From positions 1 to 64,000 of the forward strand of contig CBFFRP010000072.1 of the NCBI GenBank assembly GCA_965644295.1: a DNA stretch of 64,000 nucleotides. The letters run 5' to 3'. This DNA comes from Paraphysomonas bandaiensis (taxonomy: Eukaryota; Chrysophyceae). Both the position numbers and the translations under genes were made by a program. This document shows positions 11,530 through 24,200 of this stretch, one piece after another; within the stretch, counting starts at the first letter, position 1, and every line of letters begins with the position of its first letter. The notes beneath the pieces were generated by a model, which saw nothing but the letters and a program-made list of their open reading frames with translations, ran no database searches and was not told where the DNA came from.

Positions 11530-11710
11530 ACGCGAAGGACAAACATGGTGGTAAGATCAATTTGGGAAAAGCAATATCAAAAAAGGAAAACAAGCAGCGG
11601 CACTTGCCAACAAAGCATCCAAAGCAGTGGTGAACGAGTCACTCACGGATATGGCGGTCAATCGCGGTGTGAATGCAAAGATAGCCAAGCGCATCAGCAA
11701 AGTTTATAAA
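11530..11710 (+). pseudogene. Fragment of a basic, alanine/lysine-rich protein
   Basis: Two frames give KHGGKINLGKAISKK (11539-11584) and then, after a frame change, an Ala/Lys-rich stretch running to RISKVYKK near 11715. The composition resembles small basic or membrane-active virion proteins, but I cannot identify it. It lies immediately before a protease of Polinton/adenovirus type, which suggests the same element. No intact reading frame remains. Confidence 0.35.
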
Positions 11711-11934
11711 AAAAGGCCTCTAATTATATCGTACGTATACTCATACCAAGGGTTAATGATGGGAACAGAAGTAGTGGAAAAGGAAAACGTGGTGGTTCGT
11801 TTTACTATTTTAATACATAAACGAATGGAACTAGGAGTTGCAACATTCTCGCAGTTAACTCGATTTTGGAAAAACAAATGGGTTTTCGAATATACGCGGT
11901 TAGTAAACACTATAATTAGACAATCGAACTCCCA

Positions 11935-12268
11935 TTCAAAATGAAATGATTGTCGTCAACATCTTTGACGGCTCCAAAGGCACACATTGGGTTGCCATAT
12001 TTTCACAGGGTAAATGCTATTTATATTTCGACTCATTTGCCCTCGCGCCACCAACAAATATCGCGGCGTATATATTAATCGGTTGAATGGAAACAAAAAA
12101 ATACCCTACAACAATTCCAAACTACAGGATCCTCGTGCAGAATCGTGCGGTTATTGGTGCGTGCTCTGGTTGGACTATATGCAAAAGCGATTCATTCTGA
12201 CAAAATGGTCACTCACTCGAATTCACAACGTATTCAATTCACTATTCAATAAGTTCCTATACAGATAA
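11935..12268 (+). pseudogene. Adenovirus-type cysteine protease fossil of a Polinton-like element
   Basis: One plus frame (about 11941-12086) reads IVVNIFDG, GTHWVAIF, YLYFDSFALAPPTNI and then meets a stop at about 12084. The next block, IPYNNSKLQ and then AESCGYWCVLWLDYM (to about 12195), is in a different frame. The order GTHW (catalytic His), YFDSF (acidic residue), PP, then Q followed by S-x-CGYxC (catalytic Cys) is the signature of adenain-like maturation proteases of Polintons, polinton-like viruses and virophages. The frame break shows it is dead. No other Polinton gene (polymerase B, integrase, ATPase, capsid) was found within the window. Confidence 0.72.
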
Positions 12269-12702
12269 TAAGTTACATAAATTTAAAGGATCTACAGTCC
12301 TGTATCTACCATACGAAGAGCATTTCAAATTGTAATCTCGTAGTCTCCATTTGTATATGCAGTTGGACCACTGCCCGCGGAATTAGTTTTCGTCATATGA
12401 GTGTCAAATACATCTTGACAGTCAAAACCCGATCTCAAACCCGTAAAATCATTCGGGAATGTAACATCAGATTGATACATAGTGTTGGTGAGTTTTGGTG
12501 GGGGTGGGTTGAATAACTATTGATGAGTGAGAGTGAGTTCAACAATTTTTTGCTATTACAAATGGGGTCAGAAAGAGCGATTCTGATTAGTGGAAAAAAC
12601 CCACCCAAATTTCAAACTAATTTGAATTTCATGTGTTTTTTCAAGGGTGACCGTTTAGAGCAATCAATTTTGGAGGGTGCGGGCGTCATATCGTTATATA
12701 AA
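12269..12702. other. Spacer with a 50-codon minus-strand ORF of unknown origin
   Basis: A minus-strand frame from about 12480 to 12329 starts MYQSDVTFPNDFTG and ends DYEITI. It could be another scrap of the Polinton-like element or chance. Nothing else is seen. Confidence 0.3.
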
Positions 12703-12832
12703 TATGCAGTGAGAACCCGGGAACCGCTGAACTAAGCAATGTGTACATAGGTAGAGGTGAGCGATCGCAGCAATCAGCAGCACCCACTAGAGGGCCGCGC
12801 GCAGTGATTAGTTACGATGTCAATATGGGGCA
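12703..12832 (+). mobile_element. MITE family A, right half only
   Basis: Matches the right part of family A from GCAGTGAGAACCCGGG to the end TCAATATGGGGCA. The left half is missing. Confidence 0.7.
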
Positions 12833-13042
12833 CATTTCTATTAAAATCAATTCGAAAAGCAAGGAAGGGTTTGTATTTAATATTTAAACTAGGTTCGAAT
12901 ACTAAGTACTTCCGGGACCACAAATATTAACCGGATACTTGTAAAATTGTTGTGTACCATGTTAACACTTGATACTTAAATTATTAAAGAAATTGGTGCT
13001 ATGAATATACAGGTAAGATTTGAGAGCAAACGATTCAGGTTC

Positions 13043-13798
13043 TCAAATATCATCACCACCAGCAGATAGCATAACTCTGTTAGTGCCTGGCTCAAACGCA
13101 GGTTGACCGAGAAAAGGACATGAGGCACAACGGAAAGCATCGCCTTTGTAACAACTTCCACAGTTTGACTTAATAGCCGGTGCCTCATCTGCCTTTCCTG
13201 CTGCCTCAAGATCGGCAAGACCGCAAGAACAGTTCTTGCATGCCCTCCTCTTGCCTGGACCCTTTGCATCTGAACCACAACCTGCACCTGGGGTAATAAC
13301 TAATCCATCATCCAAAAGCTCATTTTCGTCAACCAAGTCATCCTCTGCCAAGTCCCCTGTATCCATTTTCCACGTGTTAGATGTGGATGCAGGAATATTA
13401 ATTGTTGCAGATTCTCCGGTCTCCCATGCTGGTTTCTCGCAAACAATAAATCTATCCCCCGTTGTCGGATCCTTCGCTGCCATCGCGTCGACAAAACCAG
13501 AAATCTGAAGATCTAAACATACTGCTTGTCCAGATTCACGATCTGGAATTTGGTGTTCCAAGAGCAGTTTTCCCTTTGGCTTTAACACTGGCAGTAATTT
13601 TTCCAATATTTCAGAGGTAGGAGTTACCCAGAACAAATACGCTTCATCGTAGTAAGATGCGGTAAGATTAGAGAGTTTCTGTAGATAGTCTTGACACTCA
13701 CAATCGATCGAGTCATATGCAATCCCACTAAAACGAGAATCTTCATTAGATTTATCTTGACTACCATTTGTAACAATAAGAACAGTTTTTGTTGACAT
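13043..13798 (-). CDS. DRE2: Anamorsin / Dre2 Fe-S cluster assembly protein
   Basis: Intronless, 251 residues. Dre2 (CIAPIN1) takes electrons from the diflavin reductase Tah18 and supports cytosolic iron-sulfur protein assembly. The N-terminal half resembles the inactive methyltransferase-like domain (LFWVTPTSEILEKLLPVLKPKG). The C-terminal part carries the two Fe-S motifs: a GCGSDAK...ACKNCSCG block (C-x11-C-x2-C-x-C) and CGSCYKGDAFRCASCP (C-x2-C-x7-C-x2-C), followed by the invariant FLGQPAFEPG. Length is typical. Its start lies 588 bases from that of the divergent neighbour. Confidence 0.96.
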   Translation of the reverse strand: MSTKTVLIVTNGSQDKSNEDSRFSGIAYDSIDCECQDYLQKLSNLTASYYDEAYLFWVTPTSEILEKLLPVLKPKGKLLLEHQIPDRESGQAVCLDLQISGFVDAMAAKDPTTGDRFIVCEKPAWETGESATINIPASTSNTWKMDTGDLAEDDLVDENELLDDGLVITPGAGCGSDAKGPGKRRACKNCSCGLADLEAAGKADEAPAIKSNCGSCYKGDAFRCASCPFLGQPAFEPGTNRVMLSAGGDDI

Positions 13799-14386
13799 TT
13801 TATTTAAAAAACTTATTCAAAGATTAATAATTTCAATGTTTTAATTTAGTTTTAAGGTTCAGTGGTGTGTTAGTGTGTAATGATTGCCAAGTGCTTATAT
13901 ATAGTACTGCTATAGGCGGCTAGAGGCTATATGTGTGTATAGTCACCTATACGTATATTTACATATACAGAGTATATTACTCATATATTCAACATACAGA
14001 CACACAGACACCAACCACTACCACTTATTTTCCAGAATCCCATGAAATTTCGTAGAAATATTGATGTTGAAGACTGAAAATAGTATCTGAGTTTTAGTGT
14101 TTTCAATGAAAAATAGAGGATTTTTACAAGTCCATATATGAAATATCTATGAATTTTGAGATATTATATAATTTACTGTCTAAAAATCCCATTATACTAG
14201 TAAACTACAGTGATTGGTGGTTTTAGATATGAATCGACCCATACTCCACACATACATATACATACATATATATACATAGCTATTGATACAGTGGTTATAT
14301 ATACATACATATCTCACACCCACTTATTCACCATAGCCACATATACCCACCTTATAATGAACCTCTAACGATACATCTCATTTAAC
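13799..14386. promoter_or_regulatory. Divergent promoter region of Dre2 and the 14.4-kb gene
   Basis: 588 bases separate two divergent start codons. It includes ACATATA/CATACATA runs near 14250-14310. No motif is assigned. Confidence 0.45.
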
Positions 14387-15566
14387 ATGGTTCTCGGGCA
14401 TACTCAAACAGTGCCTGTATCTGGCAATAGTCCACATTCCTCTCATAAAAAGCCTAATCAACCAGTAGTGAAAGAGACCAACTCATCACTACTTCGTCGT
14501 TTATCTGTTGCATTGAATATAAAAAAATCTTATTCATCTACTAGTAATTCATTCATTCATGACTATCGGACCGTGTATAGTGGTATTAAAGTGTTTCCCA
14601 CTTATAGAGTGAGAGCTCAGATCACTATATATGAGCACCCGAAATCACAATGTTTTGAAATATTATCACAAAATGTTGAAAATGAATCTATTCTGAATCG
14701 ATTGTATATAAAGGATTGTGATATATATTCTATATTAAAACAACGCGAGGTGATGTCCAAAGGGCAGTCACATAGTGACCAGCAGATAGCTGACAGTATT
14801 CTTGCTTTAATGGATATGTACACCTCGAAGGATCAACGGCAGTCCGTGGAATGTTATCGCCTTAACAGTAAGTGACAGATATATTCATGCACACTTTGTA
14901 TCTGATATTTTATTTCTGTGCTTCGTGTGTGTGCTGTAATTCATCAGCTCAAACTCTACAGCGGGAAGCATTCAGTATCCCAAAGCCGGCTACACTCAAC
15001 CCTGCTGATGGGCAGCATACGATAAGCACGCTTACTTCCACTTCACCGAAGGAACTTCCGCTGCATGCAGAATCGTTAGTGACAATCTCAATTATGTGAA
15101 ATGATGTGTATTAATTCTTTGTGCAGGGAGAAGCCAGCACCCATGCTACAAAAGATGAAGTCTCAGCCTTCTGTGATGGATATGCTTAAGTCTTTTGCTA
15201 ACATCAATAATTATAATAATAATACAAACTTTAATAGCGAGCACACAATGACAGGGTACGTACACTATTCTGACTTGCTATGCGTGATTGTCTAAAAGTG
15301 AACTGCTTTATAGGGAATCTGGTCAAGATGAATCACAAGGCCCAAAAGTCTTGCGTAGCACAAGCCGAGGGGGCAAGTATGGCCCAAGGAAATTCCGTAA
15401 ACTTGCGAGTGACGATCGATTGCATCTGCCAAATCACTTCACAGTTACAAAAATGCTCACAGCAGCCAGTGATCTGCGCAAAGCTGTCGCTCTGAAAAAA
15501 CAAAAGAGTAAAGTATACGCTGCTACGCCAGAAAAGACTGATACGGTTTCATTTAATGAAAATTAA
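14387..15566 (+). CDS. Unknown protein, four exons
   Basis: Exons 14387-14867, 14948-15074, 15127-15255 and 15314-15566, with introns of 80, 52 and 58 bases, join without frame breaks to give 329 residues. I do not recognise the family. A folded segment may lie at residues 60-130 (YSGIKVFPTYRVRAQITIYE onward), flanked by Ser/Thr-rich disordered sequence. An Asn-rich run encoded by AAT repeats sits near residue 230, and the C-terminal part is basic (GGKYGPRKFRKL) with a helical tail. No signal peptide or membrane segment is visible. Splice sites are GT-AG, and joining all four exons extends the frame well past each local stop, which supports the model. Confidence 0.7.
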
Positions 15567-17274
15567 GCCGTGGATATATATTACTGCCTTGCTGCACACA
15601 GCCTTTACGCTTATATTCGGACCATATCTTATATGCCGTCTCGTTTCTATTGCCAAAATAAATTACACAAGAATGATTTGCAGATTGTATACAGTATCAA
15701 TTTTGGAAGATGTTTATAAATATAGAATCAACGTCTGTTCAGTATTTCAATATAATATTAATATTAAACTTTACTGGTTTCAACATTTCACTCTTCCTAT
15801 TTGCTACTAGTTGTGTGATATTAAGAGAACGTTCGATACTTTGTAATTGTAGAACTGTGTGATGTGCCTTCGCGAATTTCTGTAAACGTACAATTCAGAT
15901 GAAAATCATTTCGAATTCACACTGCTTCCTACATGGAAAGGATAAATCTTTCTCAATAATTGGTTCAAAACAATGGGTGGGAAGCTGAGCCCCGATCGTG
16001 GAATGATCACAGCTGGTGCGCACCGAACACCATCCTATCTCGATGAAAACCTTGGCAGGAAGTAACATAGAAACACAAATGTACCTAACGCTGCATGGAA
16101 AACAGTGCTAGATTCTTCTTACAATATCATTGGCCTGAGCCAATAGAAACAAGACTAAGTATTAGATGTAAGAAAGCACATGGAACGTCTAATCACATTG
16201 CGATTGCCATGCTTTTAGAGAAAAGTTTTATGCATATCGAATGCCTTATTATATTAGCAGTAGACGTGTTAGCAAATATGTTAACTATAACGCTAGAAGT
16301 TATATGCACTACCTCGGCCATTGACCACAAAACTACAAATTATTTTGAACTCATATTTGGTATTGATTGTACAAGCCAGAAAGGATATTTATATATCTGT
16401 CACCTATTGCGCATAGGTAAATGTTTAACTTCAGCAGTTAGTCAGTAAAACGTCTTATTATTAGCAGTAGAGAAAATCATACGAAATAAAGCACGGGGAC
16501 TAATTTATTTCTAACTGGCCAACTACTTCACCCCTACACCAATTACAGTAATGCAAGCACCAACAAGAAGGTGCAATCATTTTTTGCTGTAGACACCAGG
16601 ACTTAACCAGCAGGTGGTAATACTCAAATAGTCTTCCCGGACCCCTATAAGCTGAATCCATACCTGGATTTCTATTCGTTAAGGCTTGTGAAGACCTGTA
16701 CACAAGAAACACTTCCCAATCAACATTGTTGGTATCGCTTTAGCTGATACCTTGAAAATCGGGGAGCCGCCGTTCAACCCTGGTTCTTATACTCAATATT
16801 TGACTACACTATAAAAGCTACGAAAAGGTAAAGGTACTTGGAATTTAGATATTTGTGACGTACTACGTTTCGTCGTGTCTATCGATCTATGTTTCTACTA
16901 CTGCTAAAACAAGAACTAGGACTGAGTATTACTGGAAGTGCTTGTACTCCTAGAAGAGTTAGTGACCCACTGGAAGTGCTTGTACATCTCTGCGAGTAGA
17001 CAAGAAAACGATACTTAGTCTGGTGGTCATTTGAAGGTAGCAAATCTACCGAATCACTGGAGCACAACGTTCATGGTATGTGGGCATCACTCGATGAGTA
17101 AAAGACGTAGGTCGAGTGGTTGGGTGGAGATATGGCAGCTATTGTTTGATCTTAACTAGTTTGGACGTATGTACATAACCAAATTGAAGCGCATTAAATA
17201 CAAATCTCATCAGAAAAATGATTACGTTAAGCCCACTTTCTATATATATGCTAAGTACTTGAAAACCCTCAACA
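15567..17274. other. Long intergenic spacer
   Basis: Contains a plus-strand ORF at 16095-16448 of 117 codons without recognisable features, probably chance. No RNA gene or clear repeat is seen before 17275. Confidence 0.4.
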
Positions 17275-17870
17275 TTGTCGGACTCACACCTTTCGTGGTG
17301 TTCTGGGGATAAGTACCGGAAAGATTTCTCCTTATTGTTCTGCCCACTCATAGCAAAATGCTTGTGTGTGGTACAAGGGACACTAATTAGTGGCACTTGT
17401 GTAGACGTCTTTGGGCCTTGACGACTACTCAGGCATCCGGGAATGGGTTCACCTCAATGGTAGCCGGGGTACTGGGCTGCCTGCTGAAGTCAAGCATCCG
17501 GGCTGTTCACCTTAAGACTCAAAAACCCTGAAGGTAGCAGATGTCAGATACATCAACATTGTGCTTGCTCACTGCGTTTGTTTTGAGTGATAGGGAGTGA
17601 AAGTGGTTGCACCTTGGTGCTTGCGTGCTTGCGCTGACGCACAAGCAGCTTTGATAGAGCTAAATAGTTGGATATATATATATTAAGCACTAGTTAGTTA
17701 AATTTCAATGCTACATTAGTTCAGACTCTTCAACGCCTATTCCTATATTGAAAGTCTTGTTATTTAACAATAGGCGTTAAAAATCTGCACCAATGTAGTG
17801 GCTAGTTGAATGCTAGATAGACTATGTAGACCTCTACCTATTCCTAATAGTGATTCATTCACTACTAGTG
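17275..17870 (+). repeat. Repeat family B copy
   Basis: Contains the shared blocks TTTCGTGGTGTTCTGGGG, GCATCCGGGAATGGG, TGGTTGCACCTTGGTGC, ACGCACAAGCAGCTTT and the right segment ATTGAAAGTCTTG...GACCTCTACC. Similar copies lie at 10345(-), 28960, 29560, 41278 and 49650. No coding function is assigned. Confidence 0.65.
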
Positions 17871-18207
17871 CTTGAAAACTACTTCGAGAACTACTCTCAA
17901 GTCAGAAGAAAAGTATTAAAAATATAAATTGTACTGCTTTTAGATACTATTGCCTTTAGGTTTTAGCAGCACATTTGTAAATATTCCCATCACATGTTAC
18001 AAACAGCAGCATCCATTGGTAAATAATTGAAATTATTATGCACACATACATTACGTACAAATGACAGTTATCTATTCGGCCAGAATACAAAACACCACAG
18101 CTATTCGACGTGTCACGAGATACAGTCTATAAAACAGCATTAATATATAACCTCGACGCTGAAAGACCAACGCATTAACAAAACAAAAGGTTGCATATAC
18201 GTGTATT
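17871..18207. other. AT-rich spacer
   Basis: Downstream region of the long minus-strand gene. No features seen. Confidence 0.4.
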
Positions 18208-21200
18208 CTATCTAACACCTCGTCCCCCGCGAATAGTATTCTTCTTTCTCCTGCGTAGCTTTTTGACAATCACGTAGAATTCCTTCAGTGCGTGATGATG
18301 ACGATACCATTTCTATTATTCCGAGTAATTAAAGCACAATCTAATAAAGAGTACAAATATACCTGAATCTGTCGTGCATACGCATTTCGTTTTTTCCACT
18401 GCTCTAAACTGGCCTCACGCTCTCGCTTTTCCGCATGATCTTTTTCAGCAAGATGTTGCATTCTGGTCAGCGCAACTGTGTCTATTTTGTCCTGATTGTT
18501 TCCAAAGAAATGCTTCATCATGACATTGTAATTATCTCTAAGGCGCTTATTTTGAGGATCACTTTTAAACGCACCCATGAAGGCGTCAAATGTCCCTGGG
18601 AAGTCACTATAAACTAAAAATCTACAGGCAGCATAGTTATGATATCCATCCGCATTGTCCTTCATATTGCACATATATCTAAAAAAACCGACATTAGCTA
18701 GTTCGAACATTTTTCCAGCTGTAACAGGAATGTCTTCGTATGGGACTCCTTCTCCTTTTCCACTGAGTTCCTTAGCTCGATGTCTTTGCTTTCTAATGTA
18801 ATTGTATTGCTTTGCTTCCGCAACGCGAGCTCTTTCGATTAACATCAAGACCTCTTCAAAATCTTGTTCGTGACAAACAAACGAAAATATGGCATAGGCA
18901 TATAAAACATGAGCAATATCCGGACCTTTAAAAGTCATTCTCCTCAACGCCTCCACGTAGAGTGGTCGCGCGCGGTCGTAATCGTTCTGTACCACATGAA
19001 CAAAGAGAGTGTAGTTGAACAAATTCCGATCAGAATCAGGGTGCTCCAGGTAATCCGTTTCGGCATTAACACATATCGTTGTGGCACGCACAATGAACAT
19101 ATACATTGTTCGCACACGGTGGCCTCTCCACAGAGACTGCAACTTCAAAGCAAGCTTAAGCTCTCCCGGCGTGTATCCCAACTCACGATACATACTTCGG
19201 GCCTTGAAATCTGCCATATCCAGCTGAGCCCATTCTTTCGGTTTGTCAAACGATATGGCATTAGTAACAATATTGCGATAAAAATATATATTCCTTGTTC
19301 GCGGATACAAATATTCTTCCATTACTCCGTTGACTCTCACCGGATACCCCGCAGCTTCCAGAACAGGCTCCCACTCGTGAAGTAGCTTTGGGGCATTAGC
19401 CGCTAACTTAAATATCATAGCAACTTGATTACGTTTGTAGCTTTTCCACGCGTTCCACACCATTCTCGCTAATTTCCGTTTGCTGTACTCATACCATAAC
19501 ACTTCATATGAGCCATCCCAATAATAAAAGTGGCATCGCATGGAATAGCCACGCCAAAGTGCCTGAACACGAGTTAATTTTCGGGCACGTAGCAGTAGCT
19601 TCCACTTTATCACTGAATCTCGAGCACGAATAAAAAATCTCGTTAAGGTGTCTATTCTTTCTTTTGCCTTCCTTTTACGTATGGCTAACATACAAGCCAA
19701 CTTCATTCGAATGATCTTATTGATAGCAGTCGCAGCATCGTAGATCCTAGCTTCTTCTTCTATAGCCTTTTGAGTTTCTTCATACTCTTTCAAGTACTCG
19801 TGTCTATTTAATGTGTTCTCCTCCTCTTGCAATTTAACCCGCATTCGCATTGGAATTTGCGCGCATTCAGCGACACGCATCACCTTGGATGATGATAAGA
19901 CCGGTGGATCTAGAGATATCTCCCCAGTAGAGTCATTCACGAAATGACGATGATTAGCCTCATCAACAACAACGCGCCATCCGTCAACTTCCATATCTAG
20001 CTCTTTGTCCCACCAGATGTCCCCAACACTATTGCGAACATCTGGTCCATCCATTTTGCTGAAATGATCTTCCAAGAATTTCTGGGCTTCGTATGCTAAA
20101 TGAAATTTAGCTAGCCCCAGTGGGGTTTGATGACTGTAATTTACTCGGCCGATATGTTCATCGTACTTCACTAGTACTTTCAAGCATGCAACATGGTTAT
20201 ATTGCGCCGCCATATGTGAAGGTTGATTGCCGTACTTATTTTGAAGAGAAGGTTCAGACCCGGCGTATAAAAACTCCTGTAAGCTAATCGCAGACCCATG
20301 CTGCGCAGCATAATGAAGGGGTGAGTTGCCCTCACTATCTACTGCATTGAAGTCAGCGTCTAACTCTCGAAGAGCATTTGCGATCCTACTACTGTTAGAA
20401 TATACACAGTGATGTGCTGCAGTACGTTGTGAATAATCTTGAATGGATATATCAGCTTCATGGAGTAAAATAACGTCAACAATATCTTCAAGGTTATTTC
20501 TACAGGCCATCATCAAAGGGGTCGTCCCTCCTTCACTCTCTTGACTATTCACCTCAGCCCCCTTTGCAAGAAGCATCTTCACGATGTTAAGATTTCCAGA
20601 AACCATCGCGTCGTGAAGAGGATACATACCACCGTAACCCTGCATATTACAATCTGCGTCGTAGTCTAATAAGCTTTTCACCAGTGGTTCGTAACCATTT
20701 GTACACGCGTACTGTAGACTCGTCGCGCCGTGACTATCTACTTGATTGACATTTAACCCTCGTTGCAGACATACATTTGCGATTCGCATACGGCCGTTCT
20801 CAGCAGCTAAGAGAAGTGCATTTTTTCCATCTGGTGTGAGTTGCTCATCATCAAATCCAACCCGCAGCATGTACTCAAATACGTCATCCCTATGGGTAGC
20901 AGAGGATAAAATCAGTAGATGCAGCGGAGAATAGCCTTGAGGATTGACCACAGTCGGATCGTGATGGAATCGAATAAGCAGTTTGATGCACCGTTTAGAT
21001 GCAGATTGTGAAGCATTATGCAAAGCCGTATTTCCATTTTCGTCTAATTGAAACGTCAGGTTGTAGTACTTCTCACAATAATACAACAATCGCTCATACT
21101 TGTTATTGGAAGCAGAGAAATGAATATCATCGATTCTAAGTCGTCTTAGTTTCAGTCGATAAGTGAAGCCCCTAACAACCCTTTGAACTGCTATGGCAGA

Positions 21201-24200
21201 CATGTGCCACTTCCGTACAAAAGACACAACAGTGATCGCAATGCGACGCCGGGCAATACACTGCAACTTGGTCATTCCACGTTTAGCGACGTAAAAATTA
21301 AACTCTTTCTTCTTTCCAATATACATTCGAACAACCGATTGAATTTTAGTAGCCATTTTAATTCTCCTTGCAACGTATAGTTTCGTCGTAGAAGTCCAGT
21401 GTAACCATGAGCGTAATACCTTGGTCTTAAGAGTTGCGGAATACATCAACCGAAATATTACGTTTACAGCACGTAGCAGTCTCCAATGGGCAAGCATTTT
21501 GTGTACAACTTTAGACATGTATATCCTTTCGAATCCGTGTGCTAAATCACCAAGCCTAACCCTCCTCTTCCGCATAATGTACACTTTACGCTTGGCTAAA
21601 TATCTTCGCACCGCAAACGCTATTCGAATTTGACAGCACCTCTCTCTCCAGTTAGTAAAAGTAGGTTCGACTAAGTGAACAAATGCTCTTTTTTTACACT
21701 CTCGACAGAATATTCTGTTTTCCTTCCACTTAGTCCAAGTCCGTAGAGCACGAGCCATTTTGCTATTGGAAATCGACTTATCACATTCAGCCAATATCTC
21801 GTTTTGAATTTCATGGGCCCTCTTCAATTTCGCAACTTTTGCACGTGCAATGGCTTGTCGCATAGCGCATTGTAAAATCAATGCACTATTATATCGCATA
21901 ACATAACAGTCCATAGAAAATTGTTTCAGAGTAGCTAATGCTCTTCGACATTTCGAAGCATGTACCGCCGCCCTAAACTCCTTCAAACGATACTCTTGAT
22001 AAGTCACATATCGCCATTCTCGTAAACAATGTACTAATGACGACCTTATTGCAGCTGCGCACATTTCTTCGACAGCTTCTTGGGTCCTTTCAGAGACATA
22101 TTCATATTCCTTGAAATCTAGAATATCGATTTCATCAGCTTCGACAGCGGAATGTTCACTCAATTTATCTGCAGTATGTACATCATTCAGCTGCATGTAC
22201 TCAATTTCATCACTTGCACTTTCGAGTACAGCATCCTGAACTAACTCTGTCTCCATTTGCCTTGCAGTTGTCGCAGTTGACTTTCCAGGCAATTTGCTTA
22301 CTTCGCATATTGTTGCAATTGCATCAGCAAAAATTGATTTGACTAAGGTTTCGGCTTCATCAGCTGCTATCACGAGCTGCATCTCAGGTTTCGAATCCGG
22401 AAAGCCGCTCTGTTCGCTATCGATGGCATGCTTCGTAATGATATTTTGAATGAAAGCCTCAGCTTCTCTACTTGCCAATTGCTGGCGCATCTCGGTCATA
22501 TCGACATCTCCACTAATTGTAGGAGTGGCACCATCAACATCTTCAACACAAGTGACACGGCCAATGGCCGCTAGTTTTCGAGCCTCACTTTCGAGTCTCT
22601 TTATCTGGGTTGCAATATCGACGTCCCAATCACTGTCATCTACGCCTTCGACTGCATGGTGAGTTGTGGATTCAGCACCATTGAAGCTAACATCTTCACT
22701 ACCAATAGTAGTTTCTTCTGTATTGGACATTAGCTCCTTCCGAGCTCGTTGTAACTCTAATTCTACTTCTTTGTCATCTTCGACAGGGGTGACTCGGATA
22801 TTTACGAAACCTTTCTTTAGAAACTCACAGCAGTTTTCATAATTTCCAGAGACCGCATTTACGATTTTCATAACTACGACATCTCTCCATTTCACATTCG
22901 AGGTCCCCTTCGCATTTAACACCGCTGGTCGCTTTGTGGGGTTAGTTGTAACTTTCACAGACATCCCTTGGACAGTGTTGTTCCATATGGAATCAATTTC
23001 ACTCAACAACTCCTTTCTTTTCTTTTTCAATCTTCTACAAGTGGCTTCAGCTCCAGATCTACAGCATCAGACAAATCACATTTCTACACCGGTTTCGAAA
23101 TGGAACTTACCTTTCACCTTCTGCCTCTAGTATACTAGTTCTCACACCTGCCAGCTCATTAAGATCATACCCTTTCAATTCTTGAGCTTTGATTGCATGC
23201 AATCCAGTCAGGGTAAGATCAGGAGTGAATTCCTTCCATTTTCTTTCTATTCTTTTCTTCTTTTTCTCCAGTTTGAGTATCTTGGCATTTATTTGTGACA
23301 GTTCAAGTTCCGCTGCTGCAACATCGGCATCTGCTTTGTTGACTTTCGCACAGTTGTTTTCATAGAAATTATGCAGAATAGATATCCCTTGCTCTGTGGA
23401 CATGCTCATTTTCTCTTCTTCCGTCAACCCAATACTACTAGTCTTGGCAGCGGGTGGAGCATAATAACTTAGTTCTGTGGTAACGACCCAGATAATAACT
23501 GCAGCAGGGATTACTCGTAGTCCATCCGCCATAATCCCTTCATATTGGCATGCATCAAATGCTTCCACGTCCTGGAGATATTGCAACATACGAAATATAC
23601 TAGCTTTCATATGAATCAGTGTTTCAGTCCAGAATAAACATTTTCGGATTAAATACTGTCTGATTTCGGGAGCGCAATTAGGAGTCAGCGTTTGACATAT
23701 CACATTAACTGTTCGCATATCTATTGCCAGCAACATTGTCTCAGGCATGTGTGCGTCATACACCAATCGGAAATTGAAAGGGAGTTTTACGGGACAATAC
23801 TTGGTAGCGTCAATGATATCAATAACATCAGGATCACTGTATGGATTAACATTTGTGGACTGGGAAGAAGACAGGAACGTGTGTCTACTGCGTAAAGAGG
23901 CAGATGTCTGGTCCACTTGGTACATACTAGGAGATGTTGAGACATCCACATCTTCAACGTGATGGGCCTGCTGCAAATAAGTATCTCTGAATCTGATCCC
24001 ACAAGCTTCTTGAACAACGTCTCTCACATGTAGAAACGTTGCCAAGCGATCCACATCAACCTCTTCCGAAAGAAAGGATGAAAATAACAGCACTCGTCCA
24101 CTACTGCACAACATATTTTCTTCCACATTCCGACAAGCAGATACTCGGTCCATCGCCTCACTTACACGGTCTAGAGCTAACAGTAACTCCATGCAAATCT

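Noticed and set aside
16095-16448. 117-codon plus-strand ORF
   Set aside because: No motif, AT-biased residues and no supporting splice or neighbour context.
9970-18207. tRNA or rRNA genes in the long spacers
   Set aside because: No A-box/B-box pair with a foldable cloverleaf was found by eye; a tRNAscan run would be decisive.
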